Positions 1 to 8,765 of a stretch of 64,000 bases of DNA are shown in pieces. The stretch comes from Anoxybacteroides voinovskiense (GTDB taxonomy: Bacteria > Bacillota > Bacilli > Bacillales > Anoxybacillaceae). The notes beneath the pieces were generated by a model. That model was not told the origin of the DNA. It ran no database searches and saw only the letters and a list, made by a program, of their open reading frames with translations. Position 1 is the first letter of the stretch. Every line of letters begins with the position of its first letter. The translations under genes and the position numbers were made by a program. Where the stretch lies: assembly GCF_014196205.1 (NCBI RefSeq), contig NZ_JACIDE010000009.1, positions 60,606 through 124,605 on the forward strand, in the 5' to 3' direction.

Positions 1-2
1 CG

Positions 3-1004
3 GCTCACCGTGATGCATGGCTTTCAGAAGTACTTGCGCTTTTATTTGTTCCTGTTTTCTTAATCGTTCCTTATTTTTTTATGAAACAGTCAAAGCAAGC
101 GCCACTTTTTCTCTGGTTGAAAACCGAATTCGGTTCGTCAATCGCCTATTTTTTTAGCATATTAAGCAGCGGCTATTTATTGGTGACAAGCTGCATTACG
201 ATGAAAGATACAGTAACGTTTACAACGACGTCATATTTAACGACAACTCCAAACATCGTGATTTTACTTATGCTTGTGCTGTTATGTTTTTGGGACGCGT
301 ATTGTGGCATTCATTCGATTGCGAAAACCTCGTTTGTCATTTTACCCGTTGTTCTTTGTTTAGGTGTTTTCGTCGCGCTAGCGACCATCCCACAAAAAGA
401 CTATTCATTGTTGCGCCCATTTTTAGAGGATGGATGGCGCCCTGTGTTTCAAGGGATATTACCTTCCCTTTTAGGAGGAACAGAACTCGTTCTTTTGCTT
501 TTTATGCAACAATACGTGCGCCCAAACATTTCTTTTCGTTCATTTTTGCTTATTGGCGTGCTATGCGCTAGCTTAGCAATTGGGCCGACGATTGGCGCCA
601 TTATCGAATTCGGTCCAGAAGAAGCAACAAAATTGCGCTACCCTGCTTTTGAGCAATGGCGGCTTGTGACGTTAGGAACGTTTATTGAGCATCTTGACTT
701 TTTGTCAATTTACCAATGGCTGTCTGGAGCGTTTATTCGCATTTCTTTAGCGACTACTCTTATTCTTGAATTATTTCACGTCCGCAGTCAAAAAGGAAGA
801 GCGTGGATGCTTGTTGCTATATACCTAGGAATAGTTGCTTTTTCCTTAGCACCAATGAGCGATACGCGCTTTTTTCAATGGCTATCGCTATATACATCAC
901 GAGGGGCGCTGTATTTATTCGCTTTATCGCTCCTTCTTAGTTTACTTGCTCTTCTTTCAAAGCTGAGAAAAAAACGACTGGAGGAAAAAGAAAATGGAAT
1001 GTAA
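3..1004 (+). CDS. Spore germination permease, GerB/GerKB type (5' end outside window)
   Basis: Integral membrane subunit of a nutrient germinant receptor (GerAB/GerKB family, APC-type amino-acid permease fold) in the inner spore membrane. The frame is open from base 3, upstream of the first ATG at 81. The residues before that ATG (HRDAWLSEVLALLFV...) match the start of the second helix in this family, so the real start lies about 40 codons before the window. The visible part is strongly hydrophobic, about eight helices, and ends in a basic tail (KLRKKRLEEKENGM). It overlaps the next gene by 11 bp, indicating translational coupling. Family assignment is firm; the germinant cannot be deduced. 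Confidence 0.88.
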   Translation, partial: AHRDAWLSEVLALLFVPVFLIVPYFFMKQSKQAPLFLWLKTEFGSSIAYFFSILSSGYLLVTSCITMKDTVTFTTTSYLTTTPNIVILLMLVLLCFWDAYCGIHSIAKTSFVILPVVLCLGVFVALATIPQKDYSLLRPFLEDGWRPVFQGILPSLLGGTELVLLLFMQQYVRPNISFRSFLLIGVLCASLAIGPTIGAIIEFGPEEATKLRYPAFEQWRLVTLGTFIEHLDFLSIYQWLSGAFIRISLATTLILELFHVRSQKGRAWMLVAIYLGIVAFSLAPMSDTRFFQWLSLYTSRGALYLFALSLLLSLLALLSKLRKKRLEEKENGM

Positions 1005-2457
1005 TTTAGCGGTTTCTGAACAAATGCTTCGTCACCATTTTCGCTATTGCCCAGATGTAGCAGTCCTTCGAACCACAATTCGTTCTGAACGAGACGACTG
1101 TCCATTTTCTGTCATCTTTGTTTATTGCGAAGGATTATGTGACATTCAACAATTCCATAGTGTCATTTTGCCTGTTTTTTATGAAATGGGGAAAAATGCT
1201 TTTTTTCATTCTGTTGACGCCATTGAAACGTATCGAACATTTCCAATGCGGCTTCTTGGTAAACATGTATCTGCCGATATGCTTAATTTTGCTGTTTTTA
1301 ATGGCGACGTTTTAGTTTATTTTGAAGCCGCTGATGTTCTATACACTTTTCCGCTCCAAAACCAACCAAACCGCGACCCGGAAGAGCCAAATACCGAAGT
1401 ATCCGTTCGTGGTTCAAAAGATGGGTTTATTGAGGAAATTGAAAAAAATATGGCGCTTGTGCGCAAACGGATTAAATCGCATTTATTAGTGGCAAAGCCG
1501 TTCGTTATCGGTGAACGAACTCAAACAAAAGTTCGCTTATTATATATAGCGGATATTATAAACGAAGAACTCGTTCAAAAAGTGACAAGGCGGTTGCTCG
1601 ATTTAAAAATCGACGGCTTGACAGGCTCTACTCAATTAGAAGAGTTAATTACCGAAGCAAAGCTGTCGATTTTTCCGCTTTTTACGTATACAGGAAGACC
1701 CGATCACGTCGCAAACGCTTTATTAAACGGTCGGTTTGCTCTTTTGGTTGACGGGTCGCCAACTGCGATTATTGGCCCTGCGAATTTAACGTTTGTGTTA
1801 AATACGGCAGAAGATAACAACACTTCGTTTTTATTTGTCATGTTTCAACGATTTATTCGGTTTGCTGGGCTCGTTTCGTCGATTGCGTTTCCTGGATTTT
1901 GGGTGGCGCTAAAAACATACCATCAAGACCAAATGCCGTTTACGCTGTTAGCAACGGTCATTTTATCGCGGCAAGGTGTTCCGTTGCCGACCCCGTTAGA
2001 AATGTTTCTTATTTTGATTTTATTTGAAGTTTTTAAAGAAGCTGGGATGCGTTTACCGATGGCAATTGGGCAGACGCTGTCCGTCGTTGGAGGACTGATT
2101 GTCGGCCAAGCAGCGATTAACGCTGGGTTAGCTGCGCCTGGAACGGTTGTCATGGCAGCGATTTCGCTCGTTGCGACGTATACGCTCGTCAATCAAGCAT
2201 TATCTGGTGCGGTTACGATGATTCGTTTTTTTATCGTCGCAATGGCTTCATTTTTAGGAATGTTCGGGTTTATTGTCGCGCTATTTGTCATTTTACTGTA
2301 CCTTTCTAATTTAAGTACGTTTGGCATCCCATACCTTACCCCGCTTGCCCCATTGGAAAAGCGAGATATATGGAAAGTGTTTATTCCGAGCGGGTGGAAA
2401 AAGTTTAAAAAGCGACCGTCGATGTTAAAAACAGACGATGAGCTGTTGAAGGAGTGA
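994..2457 (+). CDS. Spore germination protein, GerA family (A subunit)
   Basis: A subunit of a Ger-type germinant receptor. An N-terminal soluble domain (about residues 1-280) is followed by about five membrane helices (about 290-455), the normal GerA-family layout; 487 aa is typical length. The conserved segment before the helices is recognisable but altered: TGRPDHVANALL and GRFALLVDGSPTAIIGP, where family members usually have ERPD and an EDYY motif (here EDNN). ATG at 994 overlaps the permease gene and sits behind GGAGGAAAAAGAA. The B-A-C order differs from the common A-B-C order, although an upstream A gene outside the window cannot be excluded. Confidence 0.92.
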   Translation: MECNLAVSEQMLRHHFRYCPDVAVLRTTIRSERDDCPFSVIFVYCEGLCDIQQFHSVILPVFYEMGKNAFFHSVDAIETYRTFPMRLLGKHVSADMLNFAVFNGDVLVYFEAADVLYTFPLQNQPNRDPEEPNTEVSVRGSKDGFIEEIEKNMALVRKRIKSHLLVAKPFVIGERTQTKVRLLYIADIINEELVQKVTRRLLDLKIDGLTGSTQLEELITEAKLSIFPLFTYTGRPDHVANALLNGRFALLVDGSPTAIIGPANLTFVLNTAEDNNTSFLFVMFQRFIRFAGLVSSIAFPGFWVALKTYHQDQMPFTLLATVILSRQGVPLPTPLEMFLILILFEVFKEAGMRLPMAIGQTLSVVGGLIVGQAAINAGLAAPGTVVMAAISLVATYTLVNQALSGAVTMIRFFIVAMASFLGMFGFIVALFVILLYLSNLSTFGIPYLTPLAPLEKRDIWKVFIPSGWKKFKKRPSMLKTDDELLKE

Positions 2458-2463
2458 GACGCC

Positions 2464-3597
2464 ATGAAAATAAAGATACTTCTTCCACTTTTACTATCGT
2501 TCATGTTATCAGGATGTTGGGGCGCGAAAAACGTCGATCAACTCACGTACGTTCATGCCATCGGCATTGATTATAAAAATAACAAGTTTACCGTATATGT
2601 ACAAGTTATCAACTTCCAAAATTTAGCAAAAATCGAATCTGGGGGTGGGAAAGAAGAATCGTCGGTAGCCATTGAACAAGCAACGGGCGAAACGTTTAAC
2701 ATCGCCACCGATAAACTATATGCCGCGATGCAACAACGCGTTTCTTGGGGACATGTCCAAAGTATTATTTTTAGTAAAAACGCATTGCGTCCAGACGTTT
2801 TCCAAGACGTATTCGATGTACTGGGAAGATATAATGAAATTCGCCATACAATTTGGATATACGCAACCGATTCGTCATTAAAGCAGCTATTGCAAAATAT
2901 CCCTGTTCTTAACGGCTCTCCTTACTACTCGCGGCTGTCGAATCCATGGGATGTATATCGACAAAGCTCCTTTATTCGACCGCTCCGTCTTAATCGATTT
3001 ATTGCCTATGCGAATGAAAAAGCGGAAACAGTTCACATTCCGCTCATGAACAGCTCAAAAAAAGATTGGGAAGAAAATCGCAAAGCAAAACCAATGTTGA
3101 AGACAGAAGGCGCATGTTTTTTAGAAGGATATAAGCTAAAGTTATGTGAACAAAGTGATAAACTATCTGGGTTACGCTGGGTTGAGCCCGGGGTGAAACG
3201 AACGCCAATTTATGTTCGAGATAGGAAGAAAACAGTCGCTTCGATTGTTTTTTTGCGCCCGTCGGCAAAGATTACGTACAAACTAAAAAATGGACGTCCT
3301 ATTTTCCAAATAAAAGTAAAAGCGAAAGGAAGCGTAATCGAAGTGCGTCGACCATTTACCGAAAAAGAGTTAGTTCGCCTCGGAAAAAAATCGATCGAAA
3401 AAGAAATTCGGTCTTTGTTTGAACTAGGATTAACCGACCAGCTAGATACTCTTAATCTGTCGGAAATACTTTATCGGAAAGATCCGAAAGTATGGAAAAA
3501 AATAGCGAAAAATGGACGAATCCCATTAACGAAAGACATGCTCGACAAAATCCAAATCGACCTTTCTATCGATACTTCTGGAAAGCTGAAGCTATAA
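2464..3597 (+). CDS. Germination lipoprotein, Ger(x)C family
   Basis: C subunit of the germinant receptor, a lipoprotein on the outer face of the inner spore membrane. The signal peptide MKIKILLPLLLSFMLSGC ends in a clear lipobox with the lipidated Cys at residue 18. The 377-aa length and the typical opening WGAKNVDQLTYVHAIGIDY fit the Ger(x)C family. It starts 6 bp after the A subunit and is followed directly by a strong terminator, so it is the last gene of the operon. Confidence 0.93.
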   Translation: MKIKILLPLLLSFMLSGCWGAKNVDQLTYVHAIGIDYKNNKFTVYVQVINFQNLAKIESGGGKEESSVAIEQATGETFNIATDKLYAAMQQRVSWGHVQSIIFSKNALRPDVFQDVFDVLGRYNEIRHTIWIYATDSSLKQLLQNIPVLNGSPYYSRLSNPWDVYRQSSFIRPLRLNRFIAYANEKAETVHIPLMNSSKKDWEENRKAKPMLKTEGACFLEGYKLKLCEQSDKLSGLRWVEPGVKRTPIYVRDRKKTVASIVFLRPSAKITYKLKNGRPIFQIKVKAKGSVIEVRRPFTEKELVRLGKKSIEKEIRSLFELGLTDQLDTLNLSEILYRKDPKVWKKIAKNGRIPLTKDMLDKIQIDLSIDTSGKLKL

Positions 3598-3629
3598 AAA
3601 ACGGCTCTTTCGCGAAAGAGCCGTTTTTT
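3596..3629. terminator. Bidirectional terminator between gerC-type gene and small gene
   Basis: Perfect hairpin, arm ACGGCTCTTTCG and its complement, flanked by six A and six T. It can end the germination operon on the plus strand and the small minus-strand gene whose stop codon lies in its tail. Confidence 0.9.
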
Positions 3630-3831
3630 ATGCTTCTTTAAAATATTCTTTATAAAACCCGCCGATTTTTCCGGTATTATCCACAATAAAGTAAAATTCT
3701 TCTGTTTCGTTTTTCACGTCATATGTTTTTCCTGGTGTCAATACGCGATTCACGACGTATTTTTCCGCATTCGTATGGACGCATGTCACTTTTTTGATCG
3801 TTGGGCGGTTTAGCCATGTATGATGAATCAT
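3628..3831 (-). CDS. Small conserved protein, DUF6501-like
   Basis: 67-aa cytoplasmic protein with no membrane segment (MIHHTWLNRPTIKKVTCVHT..., ending FYKEYFKEA). ATG at 3831 is chosen because AAGGAG lies 8 bp upstream; an upstream in-frame ATG at 3894 has no ribosome site. It resembles the DUF6501 group of Bacillaceae from memory, function unknown. The pattern TPGKTYDVKNETEEFYFIVDNTG suggests a small beta-rich domain. It lies 52 bp downstream of another small gene on the same strand and is probably co-transcribed with it. Confidence 0.7.
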   Translation of the reverse strand: MIHHTWLNRPTIKKVTCVHTNAEKYVVNRVLTPGKTYDVKNETEEFYFIVDNTGKIGGFYKEYFKEA

Positions 3832-3883
3832 CTCCCTACTCCTTTCGTCATCCGTTGCTTCTTCTATTGTAGCGTTCTTTTCG

Positions 3884-4042
3884 TTATTGGGCAATACGTC
3901 CTTTTTTCACATATTTTTCGTATAGTCCATACAAAATCACCGCTTTATACGTTTCGAGCTTTTTTCGCTCGACAGGATGGCGGTAAATTCCATTCTTTTT
4001 TAATTGCTCTACTAGCCAACCTTTTGAACCAACAGGAGTCAT
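3884..4042 (-). CDS. YflJ-like small protein (DUF2639)
   Basis: 52-aa basic protein: MTPVGSKGWLVEQLKKNG, then RHPVERKKLETYKAVILYGL. The SKGW...GIYRHPVE..KLETYK pattern fits the DUF2639/YflJ family of Bacillus; function unknown. ATG at 4042 is preferred over ATG at 4051 because AAAGGGG is 9 bp before the former and directly abuts the latter. It is probably co-transcribed with the downstream 67-aa gene. Confidence 0.7.
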   Translation of the reverse strand: MTPVGSKGWLVEQLKKNGIYRHPVERKKLETYKAVILYGLYEKYVKKGRIAQ

Positions 4043-4103
4043 TGCAATCATCCCCTTTTTTTCGTCCTTGTCCTATCCATATGAAAAAAATAGGATGCAT
4101 ATG

Positions 4104-4136
4104 AAAAAAAGCCGACTGGCATTTCGCCAATCAGCT
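4104..4136 (-). terminator. Terminator of the multidrug export operon
   Basis: Minus-strand hairpin AGCTGATTGGC/GCCAGTCGGCT with two G-U pairs, followed by seven T. The TGA stop of the exporter lies within the left arm. Confidence 0.85.
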
Positions 4137-5783
4137 TTCTTGAACAGATTCTTTCTTTTTCCCTTTTAAGAAAAAGGATAAAATGAGCGCTAACAACGCT
4201 AGTGCGGTTGCCACAATAAACGCATCGTTAATGCCTTCTACCGCCGAGCGTTGCTGCACTAGTCCATACAGTAATTGAGTAACCGCTTCATCGCTCGGAA
4301 TGAGCCGCTTCAATTGCGACACAACTTCTACCGCCATTGGGTTATCGCTCGTCAATTCGTTGCGGTAATTTTCCGCATGAAACTTTGCCCGGTTAGACAT
4401 CACGGTAACGAGAAACGCTGTTCCTAATGAAGAAGCGACTTGACGCAACGTATTAGCGGTCGCCGTTCCGTGGCTATACAAATGGCGCGGCAACACATTT
4501 AATCCTGCCGTCATAATCGTCATCGATAACATCGACATACCGAGCATCCGGAAAATATAAAGCCATAAAATATGCCGATATGGTGTATCTAGCGTTAATT
4601 GGCTGAATTCCCATGTCGTCACAACGGTAATGATAAGCCCGACAATAGCGAGCGCCCGCACGCCAATCCGGTCGAAAATCATCCCTGAAATCGGCGACAT
4701 AATAGCCATCACAATCGCTCCAGGCAACAGGAGCAATCCAGAATCAAGCGGAGTAAAGCCGCGGATGTTTTGTAAATACACAGGCAACAGAACCATCGCG
4801 GCAAATAACGCCATATTTAACACACAACCAATAATGGTCGTAAGTGTAAATACACTGTATTTAAAAACACGCAAATTTAAAATCGGATGTTCGGCAGTAA
4901 AACAACGCCAAGTAAACAAAATAAGGAAAAAGACACCAATAACAATGGAAATCGCTACTTCCGTACTCCCCCACCCGTTGCTTCCCGCTTCACTAAATCC
5001 ATACAACACGCCGCCAAAGCCAAGGGTAGAATAGACAGCACCGCGGACATCGAATGTCGGGTTGGTCGTTTTTGGCGTATTTTTTAACCAAAGAAAGGCT
5101 AAGACAATATCGATAATCGCAATCGGCAAAACGATATCAAACAGAAGACGCCACGAATAATGTTCCACTAGCCACCCAGACAACGTCGGACCAATCGCTG
5201 GAGCAAACATCATCGCAATTCCTACCGTCCCCATCGCTACGCCTCGTTTTTCTGGCGGGAAAATCGTTAACATAACAACCATCATGAGCTGCATAATAAT
5301 TCCTGCGCCAACTGCTTGAATTAACCGACCGGTTAAAATGACCGCAAACGATGGGGCGAACGAACAAATGAGCGCCCCGACGGCAAAAAACGTCATACCC
5401 GAAAGAAATAGTTTTTTCGTTGGAAATTTCGCGATTAAAAACGGACTGACGGGAATCAATACCCCGTTTACGAGCATATATCCCGTTACGAGCCATTGAA
5501 TAGTAGATGTTTCTACGTTAAAGTCGCCCATCATATGCGGGAGTGCTACGTTAATTAATGTTTGGTTTAAAATCGCAACAAACGCCCCAAGCATAATTGT
5601 CGCTACGACTTTCGCCCGGCTCGCTCCTAACGCCATTTCCCCCACAGCTTGGGGAGTCATTTCTTTTTCCGCTACTTGTTCCTCTTCTTGCACGTCTTTT
5701 TGTTTTTTCTTTCTTAACATATAATTAAACAGCCCTAGCACAAGAAGGGAAAAGAAGATGTACCCCGTGAAAAACGTTGACAT
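4131..5783 (-). CDS. MFS multidrug exporter, DHA2 (EmrB/QacA) family
   Basis: Proton-driven drug exporter of the 14-helix DHA2 class, about 550 aa. The usual motifs are visible: TLINVALPHMMGDF in helix 1, QWLVTGYMLVNGVLIP, and GRLIQAVGAGIIMQ. An extra N-terminal helix followed by a charged linker (RKKKQKDVQEEEQVAEKE) precedes the conserved core. It follows the HlyD-type gene without a gap, and the MarR-HlyD-MFS order matches yhbI-yhbJ-yhcA of B. subtilis, so it is probably the YhcA orthologue. The start is uncertain by three codons: GTG at 5792 abuts the previous stop, while ATG at 5783 has AGGTG 6 bp upstream. Confidence 0.9.
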   Translation of the reverse strand: MSTFFTGYIFFSLLVLGLFNYMLRKKKQKDVQEEEQVAEKEMTPQAVGEMALGASRAKVVATIMLGAFVAILNQTLINVALPHMMGDFNVETSTIQWLVTGYMLVNGVLIPVSPFLIAKFPTKKLFLSGMTFFAVGALICSFAPSFAVILTGRLIQAVGAGIIMQLMMVVMLTIFPPEKRGVAMGTVGIAMMFAPAIGPTLSGWLVEHYSWRLLFDIVLPIAIIDIVLAFLWLKNTPKTTNPTFDVRGAVYSTLGFGGVLYGFSEAGSNGWGSTEVAISIVIGVFFLILFTWRCFTAEHPILNLRVFKYSVFTLTTIIGCVLNMALFAAMVLLPVYLQNIRGFTPLDSGLLLLPGAIVMAIMSPISGMIFDRIGVRALAIVGLIITVVTTWEFSQLTLDTPYRHILWLYIFRMLGMSMLSMTIMTAGLNVLPRHLYSHGTATANTLRQVASSLGTAFLVTVMSNRAKFHAENYRNELTSDNPMAVEVVSQLKRLIPSDEAVTQLLYGLVQQRSAVEGINDAFIVATALALLALILSFFLKGKKKESVQES

Positions 5784-5792
5784 CATGATCAC

Positions 5793-6431
5793 CTACTTAT
5801 GAATGCGAACGGTGACGTTCATTCCTGGTACAAGTCCCGCTCCGTTATAGTTATCAATAGAAATGGTAATCGGAATGACTTGTGTCACTTTTGTATAGTT
5901 TCCTGTCGTGTTCGAGCTTGGCAATAAGCTAAACGTATTGGCAGTAGCGAATCCTAGCTTCTCCACTTTTCCTGTAAATTTTCGGTCTGGATAAGCGTCG
6001 ACGTAAATATCGACATCTTGCCCTGTTTTAATATCTTCGATTTTTGTCTCTTCGATATTTGCAGTGACCCATAAATGCGATAAATCATATCCACGCGCTA
6101 GCGGAACGGTTGGCGCAACAAGCGAGTTGGCGACTGCGCTTTGCTGAACGATTGTCATATGATGTGGAACGGTAATCGGAAACGTATTTTTCCCGTCTGA
6201 CACTGCGCCAATTTGGTCGCCGCTATCAAATGTTTTCCCGATATCGCCAGACCAGCTAACTAATTTTCCTGCCATTGGAGGCACGATGGAAATTGCTTGC
6301 CCGTCAATCCGTGCGTTGTCTGTCTTAATGTAATTCGTTGTTTCATTGACGTAGTAATAAGCCGCAAATCCCCCTGCTACTAATAAAAGCAACACAATAA
6401 TATTTAACGTAATTAAACGTTTCATACTCAC
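5793..6431 (-). CDS. HlyD/EmrA-type membrane fusion protein (YhbJ-like)
   Basis: Adaptor partner of the adjacent DHA2 exporter. One N-terminal anchor helix (about residues 6-27) is followed by an extracytoplasmic lipoyl/beta-barrel region: NARIDGQAISIVPPMAGKL (barrel-sandwich start) and LVPGMNVTVRIHK (end). At 212 aa it is short for EmrA (about 390 aa) because the long coiled-coil hairpin is absent, as in B. subtilis YhbJ and as expected for a Gram-positive envelope. The start is GTG at 6431 with GGGGAGG 8 bp upstream; it lies 4 bp after the MarR gene. Confidence 0.88.
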   Translation of the reverse strand: MSMKRLITLNIIVLLLLVAGGFAAYYYVNETTNYIKTDNARIDGQAISIVPPMAGKLVSWSGDIGKTFDSGDQIGAVSDGKNTFPITVPHHMTIVQQSAVANSLVAPTVPLARGYDLSHLWVTANIEETKIEDIKTGQDVDIYVDAYPDRKFTGKVEKLGFATANTFSLLPSSNTTGNYTKVTQVIPITISIDNYNGAGLVPGMNVTVRIHK

Positions 6432-6435
6432 TGGT

Positions 6436-6876
6436 TTATTCCTCCCCTAATAAAATCGTTCTTACTTTTTGTTGTAGCGCTAGTAATGTTTCGATCTCCT
6501 CTTTTGCGAGCGTTGTCTCTACTTTTTGCAATCGCTGAAGAAGGAGCGATTCGTCATTGAACGCTTCTTGTAGTTTTTCTTTCCCTTTTTCTGAAAGATG
6601 GAGCGTGACCGCGCGCCGGTCTTCTTTGGATGGTTTGCGTATGACCAATTCTGCACTGACAAGACGTTCAATCGTCCCGCTAATCGTGCTATTGCTCATG
6701 TTCAGTTTTTCTGCTAAATCGTTTAAACGAATGTTGTCCTTTTTCGATAGCGTATAAAGAATGATTAGCTGTAGCTCTGTAATCCCTACTCTTGTAGCGT
6801 CTTCGCGAATTAATGTGTATAACGCTTTACGAATTCGGAACACAGAGTACATCATTTCTCTCCCGAATGTTTCCAT
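6436..6876 (-). CDS. MarR-family transcriptional regulator (YhbI-like)
   Basis: 146-aa winged-helix repressor. The DNA-binding core is LNDLAEKLNMSNSTISGTIE (about residues 52-71), followed by the wing KPSKEDRRAVTLHLSEKG. As first gene of the operon it probably represses itself and the HlyD/MFS exporter, with release by a drug-like ligand. Two palindromic sites overlap its promoter. ATG at 6876 has GGGAGGGG just upstream. Confidence 0.93.
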   Translation of the reverse strand: METFGREMMYSVFRIRKALYTLIREDATRVGITELQLIILYTLSKKDNIRLNDLAEKLNMSNSTISGTIERLVSAELVIRKPSKEDRRAVTLHLSEKGKEKLQEAFNDESLLLQRLQKVETTLAKEEIETLLALQQKVRTILLGEE

Positions 6877-6904
6877 CTTCTCCCCTCCCTTCCAACTGAA
6901 ATAA

Positions 6905-6965
6905 TTCGAATACGAACTATTCGCGTACGAATCATGATTATACTATGTTTGTAGGAAAAAAGCAA
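6905..6965 (-). promoter_or_regulatory. Promoter and tandem operators of the MarR exporter operon
   Basis: A good SigA promoter reads leftward: TTGCTT (6960-6965), 17 bp, TATAAT (6937-6942). Downstream lie two copies of TTCG-N4-CGAA, at 6920-6931 and 6905-6916, with centres exactly 15 bp apart, covering the start region. This is a typical place for a MarR autorepressor to bind. Binding by the adjacent regulator is inferred. Confidence 0.65.
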
Positions 6966-6997
6966 ACGAACCGACCTTTTTTCGATCGGTTCGTTTG
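6954..6997 (-). terminator. Terminator hairpin upstream of the MarR promoter
   Basis: 14-bp stem (6963-6976 with 6984-6997, one G-U pair), followed on the minus strand by GCTTTTTT. It would end transcripts of the leucine catabolic operon. Its tail overlaps the -35 box of the next promoter. Confidence 0.8.
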
Positions 6998-7222
6998 ACG
7001 CCGCGAGTTGCCGTTGGTTGAATGCAGTTTCTCAACCACACTCCACTACGTGGGTGTTCGCAGAAACGTTCTTGTCGTCCCTGTTTCCGCATTGTAGGGC
7101 ATGACATTCCCGTTTCGATGTAGAACTCCCTCTTTTCAGCCATCGGTTGAAACTTCATTCGTTCACGTACACCGCAGCGGTGATTATTATCATACATAAT
7201 CTTTTTCGTTTTGGCAAGTTAG
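6998..7222. other. Spacer without a convincing gene; possible decayed insertion-element tail
   Basis: About 225 bp between the carboxyltransferase stop and the terminator. A minus-strand frame stays open across it but has no ribosome site, a biased Cys/Arg composition and no recognisable domain. A small hairpin (GGTTGA...TCAACC) lies near 7014-7037. The length and texture suggest a remnant of a mobile element or pseudogene, but nothing proves it. Confidence 0.3.
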
Positions 7223-8761
7223 TTAGACGGGATAGACGCCATGCTTTCGTTCTGAGAACGTCATGTATTTTGTACGGTACGCATCAAAGCGGCGAATTAA
7301 TTCCTCGCGAAGCGAATTCGGAGCGATAATCCCGTCAATCACCATTTCTGAAGCGAGACGGTAAATATCGATATCGCGGCGATATTCTTCCCGCTTTTGC
7401 TCAATAAATGCCGCGCGTTCTTCTTCTGGAAGCTCGGCAATTTTGTTGGCGTACACTGCATTTACCGCCGCTTCCGGTCCCATGACAGCAATTTGCGCGT
7501 TCGGGAACGCTAAGCAGCAATCCGGTTCAAATGCTGGCCCTGCCATTGCATAAAGACCAGCCCCGTATGCTTTGCGGACGATGACCGATATTTTCGGAAC
7601 GGTCGCTTCGGACATCGCCGAAATCATTTTGGCTCCGTGACGAATAATGCCAGCGCGTTCTACTTTTGTGCCAATCATAAAGCCTGGGATGTCGGCTAAA
7701 AAGAGAAGCGGAATATGGAACGCATCGCAAAGCGTAATAAATTTTGCCGCTTTATCGGCGGAGTCATGGAACAAGACACCGCCTTTGACGCGCGGCTGGT
7801 TTGCGATAATGCCAATCGGTTCGCCGTTTAGGCGGGCAAGCCCTGTAATAAGTTCGGGCGCGAACAATTTTTTAATTTCGCAAAACGAGCCTTCATCAAT
7901 GAACCGTTCAATTAAATCGTACATATTAAATGGCGCATTTTGGTTGACTGGCAAAATGTCCTCGATTGTTTTTTCAAACATTTTTGGCGGTCTTGCTTCA
8001 TGAACAGGTGGTTTCTCGCTAAAGTTTGCTGGAAAATACGACAAATACTTACGCGCAAACTGAATCGCTTCTTCTTCTGTTTTGACAAGCACATCGCCGC
8101 AACCGGATACGCTACAATGCATGCGCGCTCCGCCCATTTCTTCGAGCGTCACTTTCTCCCCGATGACCATTTCTGCCATGCGTGGAGAGCCTAAGTACAT
8201 CGACGCGTTTCCTTCGACCATAATGACGATATCACAAAACGCCGGAATGTAGGCGCCACCAGCGGCAGATGGTCCGAACAATAAGCAAATTTGCGGTACT
8301 TTCCCTGAAAGTTTGACTTGGTTGTAAAAAATGCGCCCTGCCCCGCGACGACCTGGAAACATTTCAATTTGATCCGTAATGCGCGCACCAGCGGAGTCCA
8401 CTAAATATAAAATCGGGCAACGAAGTTTCTCAGCTGTTTCTTGAATGCGAATAATTTTTTCCACCGTGCGCGCTCCCCACGACCCCGCTTTGACGGTTGA
8501 GTCGTTTGCCATGACGCATACCGTTTGCCCGTTAATTTTCCCGACGCCAGTGACAACGCCATCTGCAGGCAGGCCGTCCGCAAGACAATTCGCAAACAAG
8601 GCGTCTTCGAACTGCATGCCGTCATCGAATAATAGCTTTAGTCGGTCGCGGACGAACAATTTTCCTTGTTCCGCGTTTTTTCGGTGATATTTTTGTTCCC
8701 CACCTTGCTCAATTTGTTTTGTGCGTTCGATTAATGTTTCCGTTAACGTTTTTCCGTTCAT
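7223..8761 (-). CDS. yngE: Acyl-CoA carboxylase carboxyltransferase subunit (methylcrotonyl-CoA carboxylase beta type)
   Basis: 512-aa carboxyltransferase that moves CO2 from carboxybiotin to an acyl-CoA, most likely 3-methylcrotonyl-CoA. The crotonase-fold N and C halves are complete: SAGARITDQIEMFPGRRGAG and GPSAAGGAYIPAF in the N half, DIPGFMIGTKVERAGIIRHG and KAYGAGLYAMAGP in the C half. It is the last gene of the operon and lies 4 bp from the hydratase gene. Substrate is inferred from the HMG-CoA lyase and hydratase in the same operon. ATG at 8761 has AAGGGGAG upstream. Confidence 0.93.
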   Translation of the reverse strand: MNGKTLTETLIERTKQIEQGGEQKYHRKNAEQGKLFVRDRLKLLFDDGMQFEDALFANCLADGLPADGVVTGVGKINGQTVCVMANDSTVKAGSWGARTVEKIIRIQETAEKLRCPILYLVDSAGARITDQIEMFPGRRGAGRIFYNQVKLSGKVPQICLLFGPSAAGGAYIPAFCDIVIMVEGNASMYLGSPRMAEMVIGEKVTLEEMGGARMHCSVSGCGDVLVKTEEEAIQFARKYLSYFPANFSEKPPVHEARPPKMFEKTIEDILPVNQNAPFNMYDLIERFIDEGSFCEIKKLFAPELITGLARLNGEPIGIIANQPRVKGGVLFHDSADKAAKFITLCDAFHIPLLFLADIPGFMIGTKVERAGIIRHGAKMISAMSEATVPKISVIVRKAYGAGLYAMAGPAFEPDCCLAFPNAQIAVMGPEAAVNAVYANKIAELPEEERAAFIEQKREEYRRDIDIYRLASEMVIDGIIAPNSLREELIRRFDAYRTKYMTFSERKHGVYPV

Positions 8762-8765
8762 AGTT

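Noticed and set aside
6943..7197. An 84-codon minus-strand frame after the leucine operon
   Set aside because: It has no ribosome site, runs through the terminator hairpin and shows no recognisable domain; kept only as a possible element remnant.
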